Below are positions 8,255 through 16,221 of a stretch of DNA of 55,570 bases, in pieces. The stretch covers positions 1 through 55,570 of the forward strand of contig PLLV01000090.1 of assembly GCA_003142295.1 (NCBI GenBank). Reading direction: 5' to 3'. Below the pieces are notes generated by a model. The model was not told the origin of the DNA, searched no databases, and saw nothing but the letters and a program-made list of their open reading frames with translations. Origin of the DNA: Syntrophaceae bacterium (GTDB lineage: Bacteria; Desulfobacterota; Syntrophia; Syntrophales; UBA2185). Every line of letters begins with the position of its first letter. Position 1 is the first letter of the stretch. The translations under genes and the position numbers were made by a program.

Positions 8255-8409
8255 ATGCAACAGGAAGATGGCTGCAAGTTATGTGGGGAATGTACCCTGT
8301 TCCTGAGGAAACCTGACGAAGTCCCGGTCTGAAAACCCGCAGATGGCCGGCATGCGGAAAGATAGTCTTATGGATTGGATCTTATAAAAAATGCAAAATG
8401 CGGGACTGA
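8255..8409 (+). pseudogene. Small Cys-rich protein gene broken by a -1 frameshift
   Basis: Reading from ATG 8255 gives 25 residues with a CKLCGEC motif, then a stop at 8330. If one C is restored to the CCC run at 8323-8325 (gtcccgg to gtccccgg), the reading continues smoothly in the next frame as EVPGLKTRRWPACGKIVLW and ends at 8409. The restored product is about 50 residues with five cysteines and looks like one compact metal-binding protein. Either the gene is mutated or the base is missing from the assembly. No good SD is visible, so the start is uncertain. The rest of 8103-8465 has no other gene. Confidence 0.45.
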
Positions 8410-8465
8410 GTTCATTCGGTCCGTATCGTCTGCAGTTTACAGGCAGGCTCCTTCTTTGAAATATT

Positions 8466-10607
8466 TCATTGAACATGGAATTTAAACAGATCCATATTAT
8501 ACCTGGCTAAGTGGTATCTAATATTTTCGACTAATGGCGCCAGTATATTTATATAATCGTCGGTCCATGATGCACTTCCGTTCAAGCCGTCATCATTTCC
8601 CAGCCTCACCCAACCGCGGTTCACCAATGGTTGGAGGCGTGCGGGGTTCCTTGCAAGGGCGACACACCAGGAGGCATTCTGGTAATATTTCAGCTTGTCT
8701 CTTGTTGCCGGTACATTTATGGCGCCATACAGGTTCAGCCCCGCAGATGTGGATTTGATCACGGGTCTGAGTTCATAGTAGCGGTTAGAGACGTGAAAGA
8801 GGATCACCCCATCTTCCGCCAGCCTACTGAGGTATATTTCCATGGCTTCCCGTGTCAGCAGGTGGGTCGGGATACCATCACCGGTAAAAGCATCCATGTG
8901 GATTATGTCATAATCATGACCGGCGCTTTCTGACTTTTGCATTGAGAGGCGGCCGTCACCGACAATAACGCGAACTTTGACCTTGCAGTCATCAAGATAC
9001 GTAAACCACTGCCGGGCGATCTTTTCATTTTCAGGGTCTATTTCATAATAGGTGATGCGGTCGGCCTTTTTTGCGTACGCGGCGACGGCGCCCGAACCGA
9101 GCCCCAGTACAGCGATTCTCCTCGGGGTGTTAGTTGTTTGATAGACGTCGGCAATTCCTCCCCCCAGATAGAAGTAAGAAATCGGTGTCTGCCGCATGTC
9201 CGGATCGAGCAGCTGGGCTCCGTGCAGAGTCCTGCCATGAAGCAGTTTTCTCAGCCCTCCCGGTAGTCCTTCGACGGACGGCTCGTCCTTAATGCGGTAC
9301 GTTCCGTAAAAATTCCGATGGCGGAATTTAATTGGCTCTTGCCATGATGCCCAAGACTCCATGCAGATGACCGTGAGCATAATGACCATGATCAGGATAC
9401 GGCTGCCAGCGGCCAGTATGGGAGTGCCGGGCCTGTAGGGGACAAAGGACTTGTCACAGCACCACCAGAAGGAACAACCTAATAATAGGAGCAAGATAGG
9501 ATACTCAAACAGTCCCTTAAACATATAAGGGGCGATTAGACTGACGAGGACGCCGCCTATCCAGCCCCCCAAGGCGATAGTGAGATAGAAATTGGTCAGA
9601 AGGCCGGGGCGCGGTCGACACTCGTAGAGCGTGCCGTGGGCAACCAAACAAATCATAAAGAAGACAGACAGATGTCCGATGATGGCAAGCCAATGTGAAG
9701 GCCCCCACAGATAAAGTATGAATGTGATGAGCAGGATTTCCGGCCATAATATTTTCAGAAACCGGGGGACGCCACCCCTGTTCGAGAAGGTTACGATGAA
9801 GCTGCCTAAGTAAAGGGCTAAAGGCATGACCCAGGTCAATGGGAAAGAGCCAACTTCCAGAGCAATGAAATTAGTTACGGCCAGAAGGAATGCAGAAGGG
9901 AGGCTGCTCAGCAGCAGCCACCTGGCATAGGTTAAAGACGTAACCTTGTCCTGTTCAATTTCGCTCCCGACTTCTGAAGTCTGAATATTTCGCCCTTTAT
10001 CCGGGCGGAGTTGAAACCAGGCCGCCACGCAAATTATCGCATAAACAATATACGTTCCCGTCCAGGAAAGGCTCTGTATTCTTAGACCCACCAGAGGTTC
10101 GGCTATGAACGTGTAACCCATTAATGCAATAAGAGACCCTGCATTTGAAGCCGCATACAGCGGATATGGCTCACGGTGCTCTCCGAGCGAAGATCGATAG
10201 AGCCATAACTGGGCGACGACCGCCGTTGTCGAAAGGACAATGAAGGGCAGTGCCACATGCATAAACAATATGCCGAGAATGTTGAGGAGTGGCGCGTGGG
10301 CATCGGGTTGGGCATTGATATTCAATGGCAGATTTATCAGGGGAAGGGCAAGCAGAAGCAAATGCCAGCCCCCCATTTTTTTTGCACAGAGATGCGCATA
10401 CAGATACCCGATGAGGAGCATGGCTTGATAGAACATGAGGCACGTAAGCCAGACATGGGCCGCACCCCCGAAATAAGGTGTCAGCAGTCGACCTACAAGG
10501 GGCTCCATCCCGAAAAGGAGAAGGGCGCCGGAAAAAACCATACTCGTAAGTACTTTCATAGCCAGTCTCTGGCCCTTTGCGCCCGCTGTTGCGCTGATTT
10601 TTTCCAT
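8466..10607 (-). CDS. Membrane protein fused to spermidine synthase-like domain
   Basis: 713 residues. Residues about 15-430 hold some ten to twelve hydrophobic helices. The C-terminal 240 residues are a spermidine synthase-like Rossmann domain: AVLGLGSGAVAAYAKK (SAM-binding glycine loop), TYYEIDPENEKIA (acidic residue ending strand 2), VIVGDGRLSM and YDIIHMDAFTGDGIPTHLLT. Whether it makes a polyamine is uncertain, because many such fusions lack known substrates; the DAFTGDGIP segment matches the position of the aminopropyltransferase gate region. ATG 10607 reads MEKISATAGAKG. It is divergent from glyA, with about 180 bases between the starts. Confidence 0.82.
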   Translation of the reverse strand: MEKISATAGAKGQRLAMKVLTSMVFSGALLLFGMEPLVGRLLTPYFGGAAHVWLTCLMFYQAMLLIGYLYAHLCAKKMGGWHLLLLALPLINLPLNINAQPDAHAPLLNILGILFMHVALPFIVLSTTAVVAQLWLYRSSLGEHREPYPLYAASNAGSLIALMGYTFIAEPLVGLRIQSLSWTGTYIVYAIICVAAWFQLRPDKGRNIQTSEVGSEIEQDKVTSLTYARWLLLSSLPSAFLLAVTNFIALEVGSFPLTWVMPLALYLGSFIVTFSNRGGVPRFLKILWPEILLITFILYLWGPSHWLAIIGHLSVFFMICLVAHGTLYECRPRPGLLTNFYLTIALGGWIGGVLVSLIAPYMFKGLFEYPILLLLLGCSFWWCCDKSFVPYRPGTPILAAGSRILIMVIMLTVICMESWASWQEPIKFRHRNFYGTYRIKDEPSVEGLPGGLRKLLHGRTLHGAQLLDPDMRQTPISYFYLGGGIADVYQTTNTPRRIAVLGLGSGAVAAYAKKADRITYYEIDPENEKIARQWFTYLDDCKVKVRVIVGDGRLSMQKSESAGHDYDIIHMDAFTGDGIPTHLLTREAMEIYLSRLAEDGVILFHVSNRYYELRPVIKSTSAGLNLYGAINVPATRDKLKYYQNASWCVALARNPARLQPLVNRGWVRLGNDDGLNGSASWTDDYINILAPLVENIRYHLARYNMDLFKFHVQ

Positions 10608-10721
10608 TAATAAACCTGAACACCTGGCGTTACTGGCGGCTCTATTATCACATTAGATAGGGAACGGCTATTAAAAATCATTGCATCGGCATTGTGCATT
10701 AAATCTTTCTAAAACGTCCTC

Positions 10722-10750
10722 TTGAGATAAATGAAGACATAGGGTAATAT
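10722..10750 (+). promoter_or_regulatory. Sigma-70 promoter of glyA
   Basis: TTGAGA (10722-10727), a 17-base spacer and TAATAT (10745-10750) make a good promoter, with transcription expected near 10757. The -10 overlaps an in-frame upstream ATG at 10749, which rules that codon out as the glyA start. Confidence 0.72.
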
Positions 10751-10787
10751 GCCCACGCTTTGTCATAAAATGCAGGAGGACAACTTC

Positions 10788-12155
10788 ATGGATTTTCCGA
10801 ATCTTAAGAAACAGGATCCCGAGATTTACAAGCTGGTCAAGAAGGAGGAAGAGAAGCAGCAGTACAAACTGTCAATGATCCCATCGGAGAATTTTTCCAG
10901 TCCCGCAGTGCGGGAGGCCTTATCATCAGTATTTGTGCATAAATATGCCGAGGGATATCCTCATAAGAGGTATTATGAAGGAAACCAGTTCGTGGACAAT
11001 CTTGAGGAACTTTGCCAGCAGAGGGCACGGCAGGCCTTCTCTCTCCCTGATGACTGGCATGTGAATGTGCAGCCACTTGCGGGAGGTAATTCGAATCTGG
11101 CCGTTTATAACGGGCTTCTGGAGCCGGGCGATACTATCTTGAGCATGTATCTGCCGGATGGCGGGCACTTGTCGCATGGCTGGTCATTTCCCGAAAAGGA
11201 TGAGCAGGGATTGGAAGGGCAGGTTGAGCAGGCCATATATCTGGGCGGCAAGAGAAAAATCAGCATCGTTTCAAAAATTTTTAAAGTGGTGCAGTACAAA
11301 GTTGAACCCGATTCACGGCTCTTTGATTATAAGAAGATCATGGCTATTGCCAAGGAGTACCGCCCGAAGATGATCATCTCAGGGGGTACCGCATATCCGC
11401 GCGAAATCAATTATGACGCCCTTCACTCTATTGCGAAGGAAGTAGGCGCCTATTATCTTGCGGATATTGCCCATGAGGCCGGCCTCGTTGCGGCGGGCGC
11501 CAATAAATCACCCATAGGGAAAGCGGATGTTATCACTTTTACAACGCATAAGACCATCCGCGGGCCAAGGGGTGCCGTTATCTTATGCAGAGGCGACTTG
11601 GCAGATAGAATAGATTTCGGCGTTTTTCCGGGCTTGCAGGGTGGCCCTTTCGAACACACAATCGCTTCCCTTGCGGTTTGTCTGAAAGAGGCGTGTACGC
11701 CGGCGTTTAAAAAATATGCCTTTCAGGTGGTAAAGAATGCTCAGAGGCTGGCTCAAAGGTTCATAGAGAGAGGCTACGATGTTGTTTCCGGCGGAACTGA
11801 TAAACATCTGTTGCTCATTGATATGAGAAGCAAGAAACTATCGGGTCGCAATCCTGCCAAAGCCCTTGACCAGGCGGGTATCATCATGAACCGCAATTCC
11901 GTCCCCAATGAAACCGGATCGCCAATGAACCCGTCAGGACTGCGCATGGGCACGCCAACCATCACTACACGCGGCATGAAGGAAAAGGAGATGGATAAGA
12001 TTGCCGAGTGGGTTGATTATGTCATTAAAGTTGTCGCACCTGACTGTGATCTGAAGCCTGCTGAATTTGAAGAGAAAATCAAAAAAATGCCTGAGCTTCG
12101 GAAAATCGCCGCGGAAGTGAAATCCCTCTGCCAGAAGTACCCTCTTAATATTTGA
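10788..12155 (+). CDS. glyA: Serine hydroxymethyltransferase
   Basis: 455 residues from ATG 10788, which follows GCAGGAGGACAACTTC. The enzyme interconverts serine and glycine with tetrahydrofolate, using PLP. The signatures SENFSSPAVREAL and YAEGYPHKRYYEG, the PLP-stacking and Asp region ADIAHEAGLVAAG (Asp226, His229), and the Schiff-base lysine K255 in TTHKTIRGPRGA are intact. The protein is about 40 residues longer than the E. coli enzyme; extra sequence lies around residues 130-175, between the HLSHG motif and the next conserved strand. It is monocistronic, with its own promoter and a following hairpin. Confidence 0.95.
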   Translation: MDFPNLKKQDPEIYKLVKKEEEKQQYKLSMIPSENFSSPAVREALSSVFVHKYAEGYPHKRYYEGNQFVDNLEELCQQRARQAFSLPDDWHVNVQPLAGGNSNLAVYNGLLEPGDTILSMYLPDGGHLSHGWSFPEKDEQGLEGQVEQAIYLGGKRKISIVSKIFKVVQYKVEPDSRLFDYKKIMAIAKEYRPKMIISGGTAYPREINYDALHSIAKEVGAYYLADIAHEAGLVAAGANKSPIGKADVITFTTHKTIRGPRGAVILCRGDLADRIDFGVFPGLQGGPFEHTIASLAVCLKEACTPAFKKYAFQVVKNAQRLAQRFIERGYDVVSGGTDKHLLLIDMRSKKLSGRNPAKALDQAGIIMNRNSVPNETGSPMNPSGLRMGTPTITTRGMKEKEMDKIAEWVDYVIKVVAPDCDLKPAEFEEKIKKMPELRKIAAEVKSLCQKYPLNI

Positions 12156-12178
12156 CCAGGCATAATCCTGCCAATTTT

Positions 12179-12215
12179 CGTGAAGCTCCCCGCCAGCGGG
12201 ACGGGGAGCTTCGCG
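12179..12215 (+). terminator. Terminator-like hairpin after glyA
   Basis: CGTGAAGCTCCCCG and CGGGGAGCTTCGCG form a 14-bp stem (one G-U pair) with a 9-nt loop, 24 bases after the glyA stop. There is no T-tract afterwards, so it may act as an mRNA 3' end stabiliser instead of a true terminator. Confidence 0.65.
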
Positions 12216-12251
12216 GCCGGGAAAATATCATTAAATTGCATACCTTCACCT

Positions 12252-12333
12252 GGCCTTCAGGAGGGCCTGACAGGGTGTGCTGCCTGTCGAGGGTCGACAC
12301 CTGCAGAGCAACATTTCCTGATGAGCAGGTGTC
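12252..12333. other. Three adjacent hairpins, candidate structured RNA
   Basis: GGCC-N8-GGCC (12252-12267), GACAGG-N8-CCTGTC (12269-12288) and GACACCTGC-N20-GCAGGTGTC (12296-12333) follow each other with almost no spacer in the 234-base gap between convergent genes. No open frame explains them. They may be an RNA or a 3' structure. No family is recognised. Confidence 0.35.
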
Positions 12334-12389
12334 ATCTGTATAACAAAACATGCCCGGAACAGAATGCAAAATAGAGAAGCGGAATTTTT

Positions 12390-12662
12390 TCACTCTCTAT
12401 TATGTATAAGACCCATCGTAGCAAGTAGGAGAATGGCGAAACCGAACGCTATGTAGAGCAAAGTAATGCGATTGAGCTGTAATTCTCCTTTTTCTGTGAA
12501 TAGTATAACGTTCGAGAGGTAGCTCCAGTAAATTAGAAAGCTGTAGTTGAGAAGCAACGCCATCCTGGTGTAACCGAAAATCAATACAAGTGTAGTGAGG
12601 GACAGAAGGACGAGGATATGAGAAAGTGGTACCGATAATTGTGTTGACATTAATGGTTCCAT
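12390..12662 (-). CDS. Small membrane protein, 90 aa
   Basis: Starting at ATG 12662 (SD AGAGGAAA, good spacing) the protein begins MEPLMSTQLSVPLSH and has three hydrophobic stretches: LSHILVLLSLTTLVLIFGY, then ALLLNYSFLIYWSYLSNVILF, then ITLLYIAFGFAILLLATMGL. A longer reading from GTG 12701 lacks an SD. The family is not recognised. It is a single gene whose upstream region has a TATAAT -10 and a perfect CRP-type palindrome, so it is probably regulated by a CRP/FNR-family protein. Confidence 0.65.
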   Translation of the reverse strand: MEPLMSTQLSVPLSHILVLLSLTTLVLIFGYTRMALLLNYSFLIYWSYLSNVILFTEKGELQLNRITLLYIAFGFAILLLATMGLIHNRE

Positions 12663-12744
12663 GTTATTTTCCTCTTTTGTCAGATATGCTTGCTCTTTCA
12701 CCCTTGATTCGCAGCCTATTCATTTTTTTTACAAGCCCTTTTGG

Positions 12745-12792
12745 ATTATAATCTAAGTAACAATATAAAAAGAAGCTGTGACAATAATCACA
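12745..12792 (-). promoter_or_regulatory. Promoter with CRP-type operator
   Basis: TGTGA-CAATAA-TCACA (12777-12792) is an exact TGTGA-N6-TCACA palindrome. On the minus strand, TATAAT (12750-12745) lies downstream with a poor -35, as expected for an activated promoter. With transcription starting near 12738 the operator is centred at about -46. The target would be the small membrane protein gene starting at 12662. Confidence 0.55.
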
Positions 12793-12915
12793 CGTATAAT
12801 CAATTTATATAGAGTCAGGGTCTGATGATTTGGTCTGAATCTAAGAATCTGTTCAATTTTTTAATGCGTTAGAACTGTTACGGTAAGGTTTGGCAGGTAT
12901 CTTGAATTGCTCTTA

Positions 12916-12952
12916 TGCCGAATTGATAGCATAACTCCCCGCAGATTCGGCA
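12916..12952. other. Inverted repeat TGCCGAAT / ATTCGGCA
   Basis: An 8-bp perfect stem with a 21-nt loop in the long gap 12793-13085 between two minus-strand genes. It lies about 130 bases past the RNA-binding protein stop and may contribute to its 3' end. No gene is seen in this gap. Confidence 0.4.
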
Positions 12953-13085
12953 GGTGCATCCACTTTGTCTATCCTTTGAAAAGTAAAACATTGCGAATTT
13001 ACACATGACTTTTTATGAGGTCGCAATATGCGAAGATGTGTTTATGGACGCTGTATGTGATAGTCTAAGGTAGGTGTTGGTCTTA

Positions 13086-13412
13086 TTACCGTCTGCCGCG
13101 ACTGCCTCTAAATCCTCCGCCGGAATCCGACTGGTATGGTCTTGCTCTTCCTTTATCCCTTTCTTTTTTCGGTCTGGCTTCACTGACGACGATTGTATTT
13201 CCGTCGAGCTGGCCGCCATTGAATTTTTCAATTGCCTCTTTTGCTTCCTCTTCGGAGGCCATCTCGACAAATCCGAATCCTTTGGATAGTCCCGTTAGCC
13301 TGTCCTTTATGATATTTACCGACATGACTTTACCCGCTCCGGCAAAGTTTGACCTCAGATCATCCTCAGTAACCTTGCTGGACAGATTCCCGATGTATAA
13401 TTTTTTATTCAT
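13086..13412 (-). CDS. RRM-type RNA-binding protein
   Basis: 108 residues: one RNA recognition motif with RNP2 LYIGNL (4-9) and RNP1 KGFGFVEM (about 44-51), followed by a basic, Gly- and Arg-rich tail (GGGFRGSRGRR). Such small bacterial RRM proteins resemble glycine-rich cold-inducible RNA-binding proteins and are thought to act as RNA chaperones. ATG 13412 follows AAAGGAGACGAAAC. It lies downstream of the cold-shock protein gene on the same strand, separated by a strong hairpin, so the two may share cold or growth regulation without being one transcript. Confidence 0.93.
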   Translation of the reverse strand: MNKKLYIGNLSSKVTEDDLRSNFAGAGKVMSVNIIKDRLTGLSKGFGFVEMASEEEAKEAIEKFNGGQLDGNTIVVSEARPKKERDKGRARPYQSDSGGGFRGSRGRR

Positions 13413-13452
13413 GTTTCGTCTCCTTTACGGTTACCGCACAAAAGACCTGAAG

Positions 13453-13502
13453 ACAGAAAGAGGCACCCCGGTTCAGGTATTTACAGGGGTGCCTCTTTCT
13501 GT
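13453..13502 (-). terminator. Perfect 17-bp hairpin, terminator of the cold-shock gene
   Basis: ACAGAAAGAGGCACCCC (13453-13469) and its exact reverse complement (13486-13502) enclose a 16-nt loop, 11 bases after the cold-shock gene stop. On the minus strand the sequence beyond is moderately T-rich. It separates this gene from the RRM gene. Confidence 0.75.
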
Positions 13503-13512
13503 AAAGAACCTC

Positions 13513-13713
13513 TTATACAGTCTTCACATTAACAGCAGACGGACCTTTTGGACTCTGCTGGACGTCAAATTGGACGCGCTGGCCCTCAGATAACGTCCTA
13601 AAACCGCTGTCTTGAATGGCGCTGAAATGAACAAATACATCGCCGCCTTCATCATTAGCAATGAATCCGAATCCCTTCTTCTCATTAAACCACTTAACGA
13701 CTCCTTCTGACAT
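13513..13713 (-). CDS. Cold-shock domain protein (CspA family)
   Basis: 66 residues from ATG 13713, a single cold-shock domain with [13 protein letters not shown] (RNP1) and DVFVHFSAI (RNP2). It binds single-stranded nucleic acid and acts as an RNA chaperone. The upstream ATG at 13722 directly abuts the GGAGG ribosome-binding site and cannot be used, while the codon at 13713 is 9 bases from it. The mRNA leader appears long (about 180 bases from the predicted promoter), as in other cold-shock genes. Confidence 0.95.
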   Translation of the reverse strand: MSEGVVKWFNEKKGFGFIANDEGGDVFVHFSAIQDSGFRTLSEGQRVQFDVQQSPKGPSAVNVKTV

Positions 13714-13891
13714 TGTTTTCATCCTCCTTTCTTAGATTTTTCAAAAGTTGGATTTCCACGTTGACAGAAAGAACAATTCACCATATCCCTTACGAACATG
13801 ATGGTTTACCTTATACTGCAAAATGCCATTACCCAACTTTTTATGACTTTCTGAACCGTAAAAATGCTTCTTTCCTCAAGGAGTTGTCTAT

Positions 13892-13918
13892 CTATTATGA
13901 CCTTTTGTCCAATGTCAA
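13892..13918 (-). promoter_or_regulatory. Possible promoter of the cold-shock gene
   Basis: On the minus strand, TTGACA (13918-13913) is followed after 15 bases by TAATAG (13897-13892). The spacer is short of the ideal 17. If used, the leader to the start codon is about 170 bases. No other gene is seen between 13714 and 14012. Confidence 0.45.
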
Positions 13919-14012
13919 GTCTTTTCTGTAAAATTTTTAGGGACAATTAACCGGTATTCATCCGGCTTCTTTTCATCTACCCATCAGAGGAAGAAAAACT
14001 TTATCGGGTTGA

Positions 14013-14441
14013 TCAGATAATTCCCAGAAGCTGGATTTCGAAAATCAAATCCTTCCCCGCCAGTGGATGGTTACCATCGAATGTAACGCTCGTATCAGAT
14101 ACGCCAGTTACAGTAACTTCGATAACTTGTCCGTCATCCCGGCGGAATTGCAGCAGTTGACCGACACTTGGCTGAAAGTCTTTAGGAAGCTGATCCCGCT
14201 GAAAGACAACCACCATTTCTTCAAGGTGCGATCCGTAGGCCTTGTCGGTCGTGATTCTGGAGGTCTTCGTTTCTCCCACCTGCATTCCGATAACGGCATC
14301 TTCAAAGCCGGGAATGACTTGCCCTCCACCGCTTTTGAATTCCAGAGGATCACAATCCAGGGAGGAATCGAAGACTGAGCCGTCATCAAATGATCCTTTA
14401 TAATGAACCTTCACATTGTCGCCTCTGCCTGCCTTTTTCAT
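14013..14441 (-). CDS. FKBP-type peptidyl-prolyl isomerase (SlyD-like)
   Basis: 142 residues with the FKBP core VKVHYKGSFDDGSVFDSS, PLEFKSGGGQVIPGFEDAV and the GMQVGETKT turn. An insert-in-flap segment (about 70-120, with YGSHLEEMVVVF) and the closing PLAGKDLIFEIQL match SlyD-type proteins. These catalyse cis-trans isomerisation of prolyl bonds and act as folding helpers. The His-rich metal-binding tail of E. coli SlyD is absent. There is no signal peptide, so it should be cytoplasmic. ATG 14441 follows AAGGAAAGGAATTG. Confidence 0.92.
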   Translation of the reverse strand: MKKAGRGDNVKVHYKGSFDDGSVFDSSLDCDPLEFKSGGGQVIPGFEDAVIGMQVGETKTSRITTDKAYGSHLEEMVVVFQRDQLPKDFQPSVGQLLQFRRDDGQVIEVTVTGVSDTSVTFDGNHPLAGKDLIFEIQLLGII

Positions 14442-14612
14442 TCGTCAATTCCTTTCCTTATTTGAGTAACCCCTTCGGTCAGAGAAAAATAGAGGGCGTC
14501 CCCGCTCCAGGCATTAGACCGTGTGATGCAGGGGAGCGCTGCATATCTGATGCAAGGTGTCCTACCTGCAGCTCCGCTTTTCAGACGGTGATGAAATATC
14601 TCGGGGCACGTA

Positions 14613-15533
14613 CTACTTGATGCTGCCGTCCTGTCTCATTCTGGAAATGATCTGGTTAATATTGGGCAGGGCACTTAGTGTTGCCTTCTCTCCCTCGAGG
14701 ATGGCTTCATGTCTCTTAGAAAAATCGGCCGCTCCTATGTGGCCCACATTGGGTCTTATCACGACATCTGCCCTGCCCAGTTGTATCTGAGATATCTTGG
14801 CATGCATGATGTCGATTGATTGCAATATCGTTTCTATGGTGCTACTGGGGGGTGAATTTGCAGGACTCGAGGATATATCGACGGCTATGACGACATCAGC
14901 GCCGTATCTTCTGGCTGCATCAATGGCCAGGGGGCTTACGACGCCTCCGTCCACATATGTCCCGTCTGAAAGTTTCACGGGCTTGAATATGCCGGGAATC
15001 GAACAGCTTGCCCGCACTGCAGTTCCCGTGTTGCCCGTACCGAAAACGACTTCTTCACCGGTCTGTATATTCGTGGCGACTGCATAAAAAGGGATCTGCA
15101 GCTTTTCAATGGGGGTGTCCCTTAATACCCAGTTCACATAATTTTCCAGTTTTTCGCCCTTGACGAATCCATTGTCTGGGATCGTCAGGTCTACAACATC
15201 GTCCCTCTGGATAGAGAAAGCCATGGTTTGAAGTGTATAGGCATCAATTCCATATGCGTACAGGCTTCCTACAAAACTCCCGGCGCTCGTGCCGACTATC
15301 ATGTGGATAGGGATTTTGTTGGATTCGAGGATCTTCAGTACGCCGATATGCGCAAATCCCCTTGACGCCCCTGCACCGAGGACCAAGGCTATCTTGGCGG
15401 GCTTAGGCGGAGGCAGGAGGGGAGGCGGCTTGGGAACACATGCAAGGGTAGTGAGGATGCAGGCTATGATAACTATAGATAAGCCGGTATACTTAATTCT
15501 CTTCAAAGAGTCCTGATAAGACATCTTCAGCAT
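14613..15533 (-). CDS. Patatin-like phospholipase, predicted lipoprotein
   Basis: 306 residues. The N-terminus is a lipoprotein signal: basic residues, then a hydrophobic stretch ending in LTTLAC (Cys32), followed by a Pro-rich linker. The patatin domain has the oxyanion-hole sequence LGAGASRGFAHIGVL (the first position of the loop varies from the usual GGG), nucleophile Ser83 in GTSAG and Asp196 in VDGGV. These form the Ser-Asp dyad of a lipid acyl hydrolase. Relatives of RssA type with a lipobox are thought to act at the envelope. A lone gene, with no clear operon partner. Confidence 0.9.
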   Translation of the reverse strand: MLKMSYQDSLKRIKYTGLSIVIIACILTTLACVPKPPPLLPPPKPAKIALVLGAGASRGFAHIGVLKILESNKIPIHMIVGTSAGSFVGSLYAYGIDAYTLQTMAFSIQRDDVVDLTIPDNGFVKGEKLENYVNWVLRDTPIEKLQIPFYAVATNIQTGEEVVFGTGNTGTAVRASCSIPGIFKPVKLSDGTYVDGGVVSPLAIDAARRYGADVVIAVDISSSPANSPPSSTIETILQSIDIMHAKISQIQLGRADVVIRPNVGHIGAADFSKRHEAILEGEKATLSALPNINQIISRMRQDGSIK

Positions 15534-15589
15534 ATATTAAATTTTATGGTCAGAAAGGCTTGGGGCCAATCTGACCATATCTCGTGCAT

Positions 15590-16042
15590 CTATTTATAGT
15601 ATCCGCAGGCGATGACCAGGTCACCCACTTTTTCAAAGAAGATTGACTTTTGTTCCACTTTCTTGCTCGTGGGATTGGTCCACTTGTAGTCCATGATCCC
15701 CTTGCCCTTTGCTTTTGCTTCATCAAGTATGACTTTGATGAATGTTTTCCCGTCAGAGTCTTTGAGATCAATCAGATTCTGTCCGATCAGCTTGGCATTG
15801 GCGCCGTGGGACACGACGACGCCTTTCGGGTCCAGCACGTAGATATACAAGTCTTCTTTTACAAATTGTCCTTTCTGATCGTCAAATGCCGCAAATGCCT
15901 TGTCCTTTCCGTTTGCCTTGTAATACTTAACGGCTTTGTCCAACATGCTTTTAGCTTCTTTTGCCGTGCCTTTGGCCAGTGCAAAAGTAGTCATTCCTGC
16001 CAAAAGGCCGACCACCAAAATTACCGTAATCAGTTTTTTCAT
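15590..16042 (-). CDS. Secreted single Cache-domain protein
   Basis: 150 residues from ATG 16042 (SD AAAAAAGGAGAAG). A cleavable signal peptide, MKKLITVILVVGLLAGMTTF then ALAK, is followed by one small-ligand Cache domain: an amphipathic helix with AAFDDQKGQF, then YIYVLDPKGVVVSHGAN, LIGQNLIDLKDSDGK and a C-terminal DYKWTNPTSKK strand. Cache domains usually sense small ligands in chemoreceptors and kinases, but here no transmembrane or signalling domain follows, so it may be a periplasmic binding partner. The extended reading to 16126 has no SD. Confidence 0.85.
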   Translation of the reverse strand: MKKLITVILVVGLLAGMTTFALAKGTAKEAKSMLDKAVKYYKANGKDKAFAAFDDQKGQFVKEDLYIYVLDPKGVVVSHGANAKLIGQNLIDLKDSDGKTFIKVILDEAKAKGKGIMDYKWTNPTSKKVEQKSIFFEKVGDLVIACGYYK

Positions 16043-16221
16043 TTTTTCTTCTCCTTTTTTACTTCTTGAGATTCTCCCACCTTTATCATTTGACGACCTC
16101 ATAATTCTCGTGATTGACCCATTCACTAATTGAACTTGCCCCCTCCTTTCTCCTGATTGCTGCGCATTAATAAATGCAGTTGCAATTACTTGTTCAGAAA
16201 ACCAGCAGTGTAAGTGATTCC

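Noticed and set aside
8330..8332. TGA in the small Cys-rich gene as a second selenocysteine codon
   Set aside because: The frame after the TGA gives only ten unremarkable codons before another stop. The sensible continuation lies in a different frame, so a frameshift explains it better.
10749..10787. Upstream ATG as the start of serine hydroxymethyltransferase
   Set aside because: It overlaps the predicted -10 element, and the real SD is before ATG 10788.
13720..13722. Upstream ATG 13722 as start of the cold-shock protein
   Set aside because: It touches the GGAGG sequence directly, so a ribosome could not use it with that SD.
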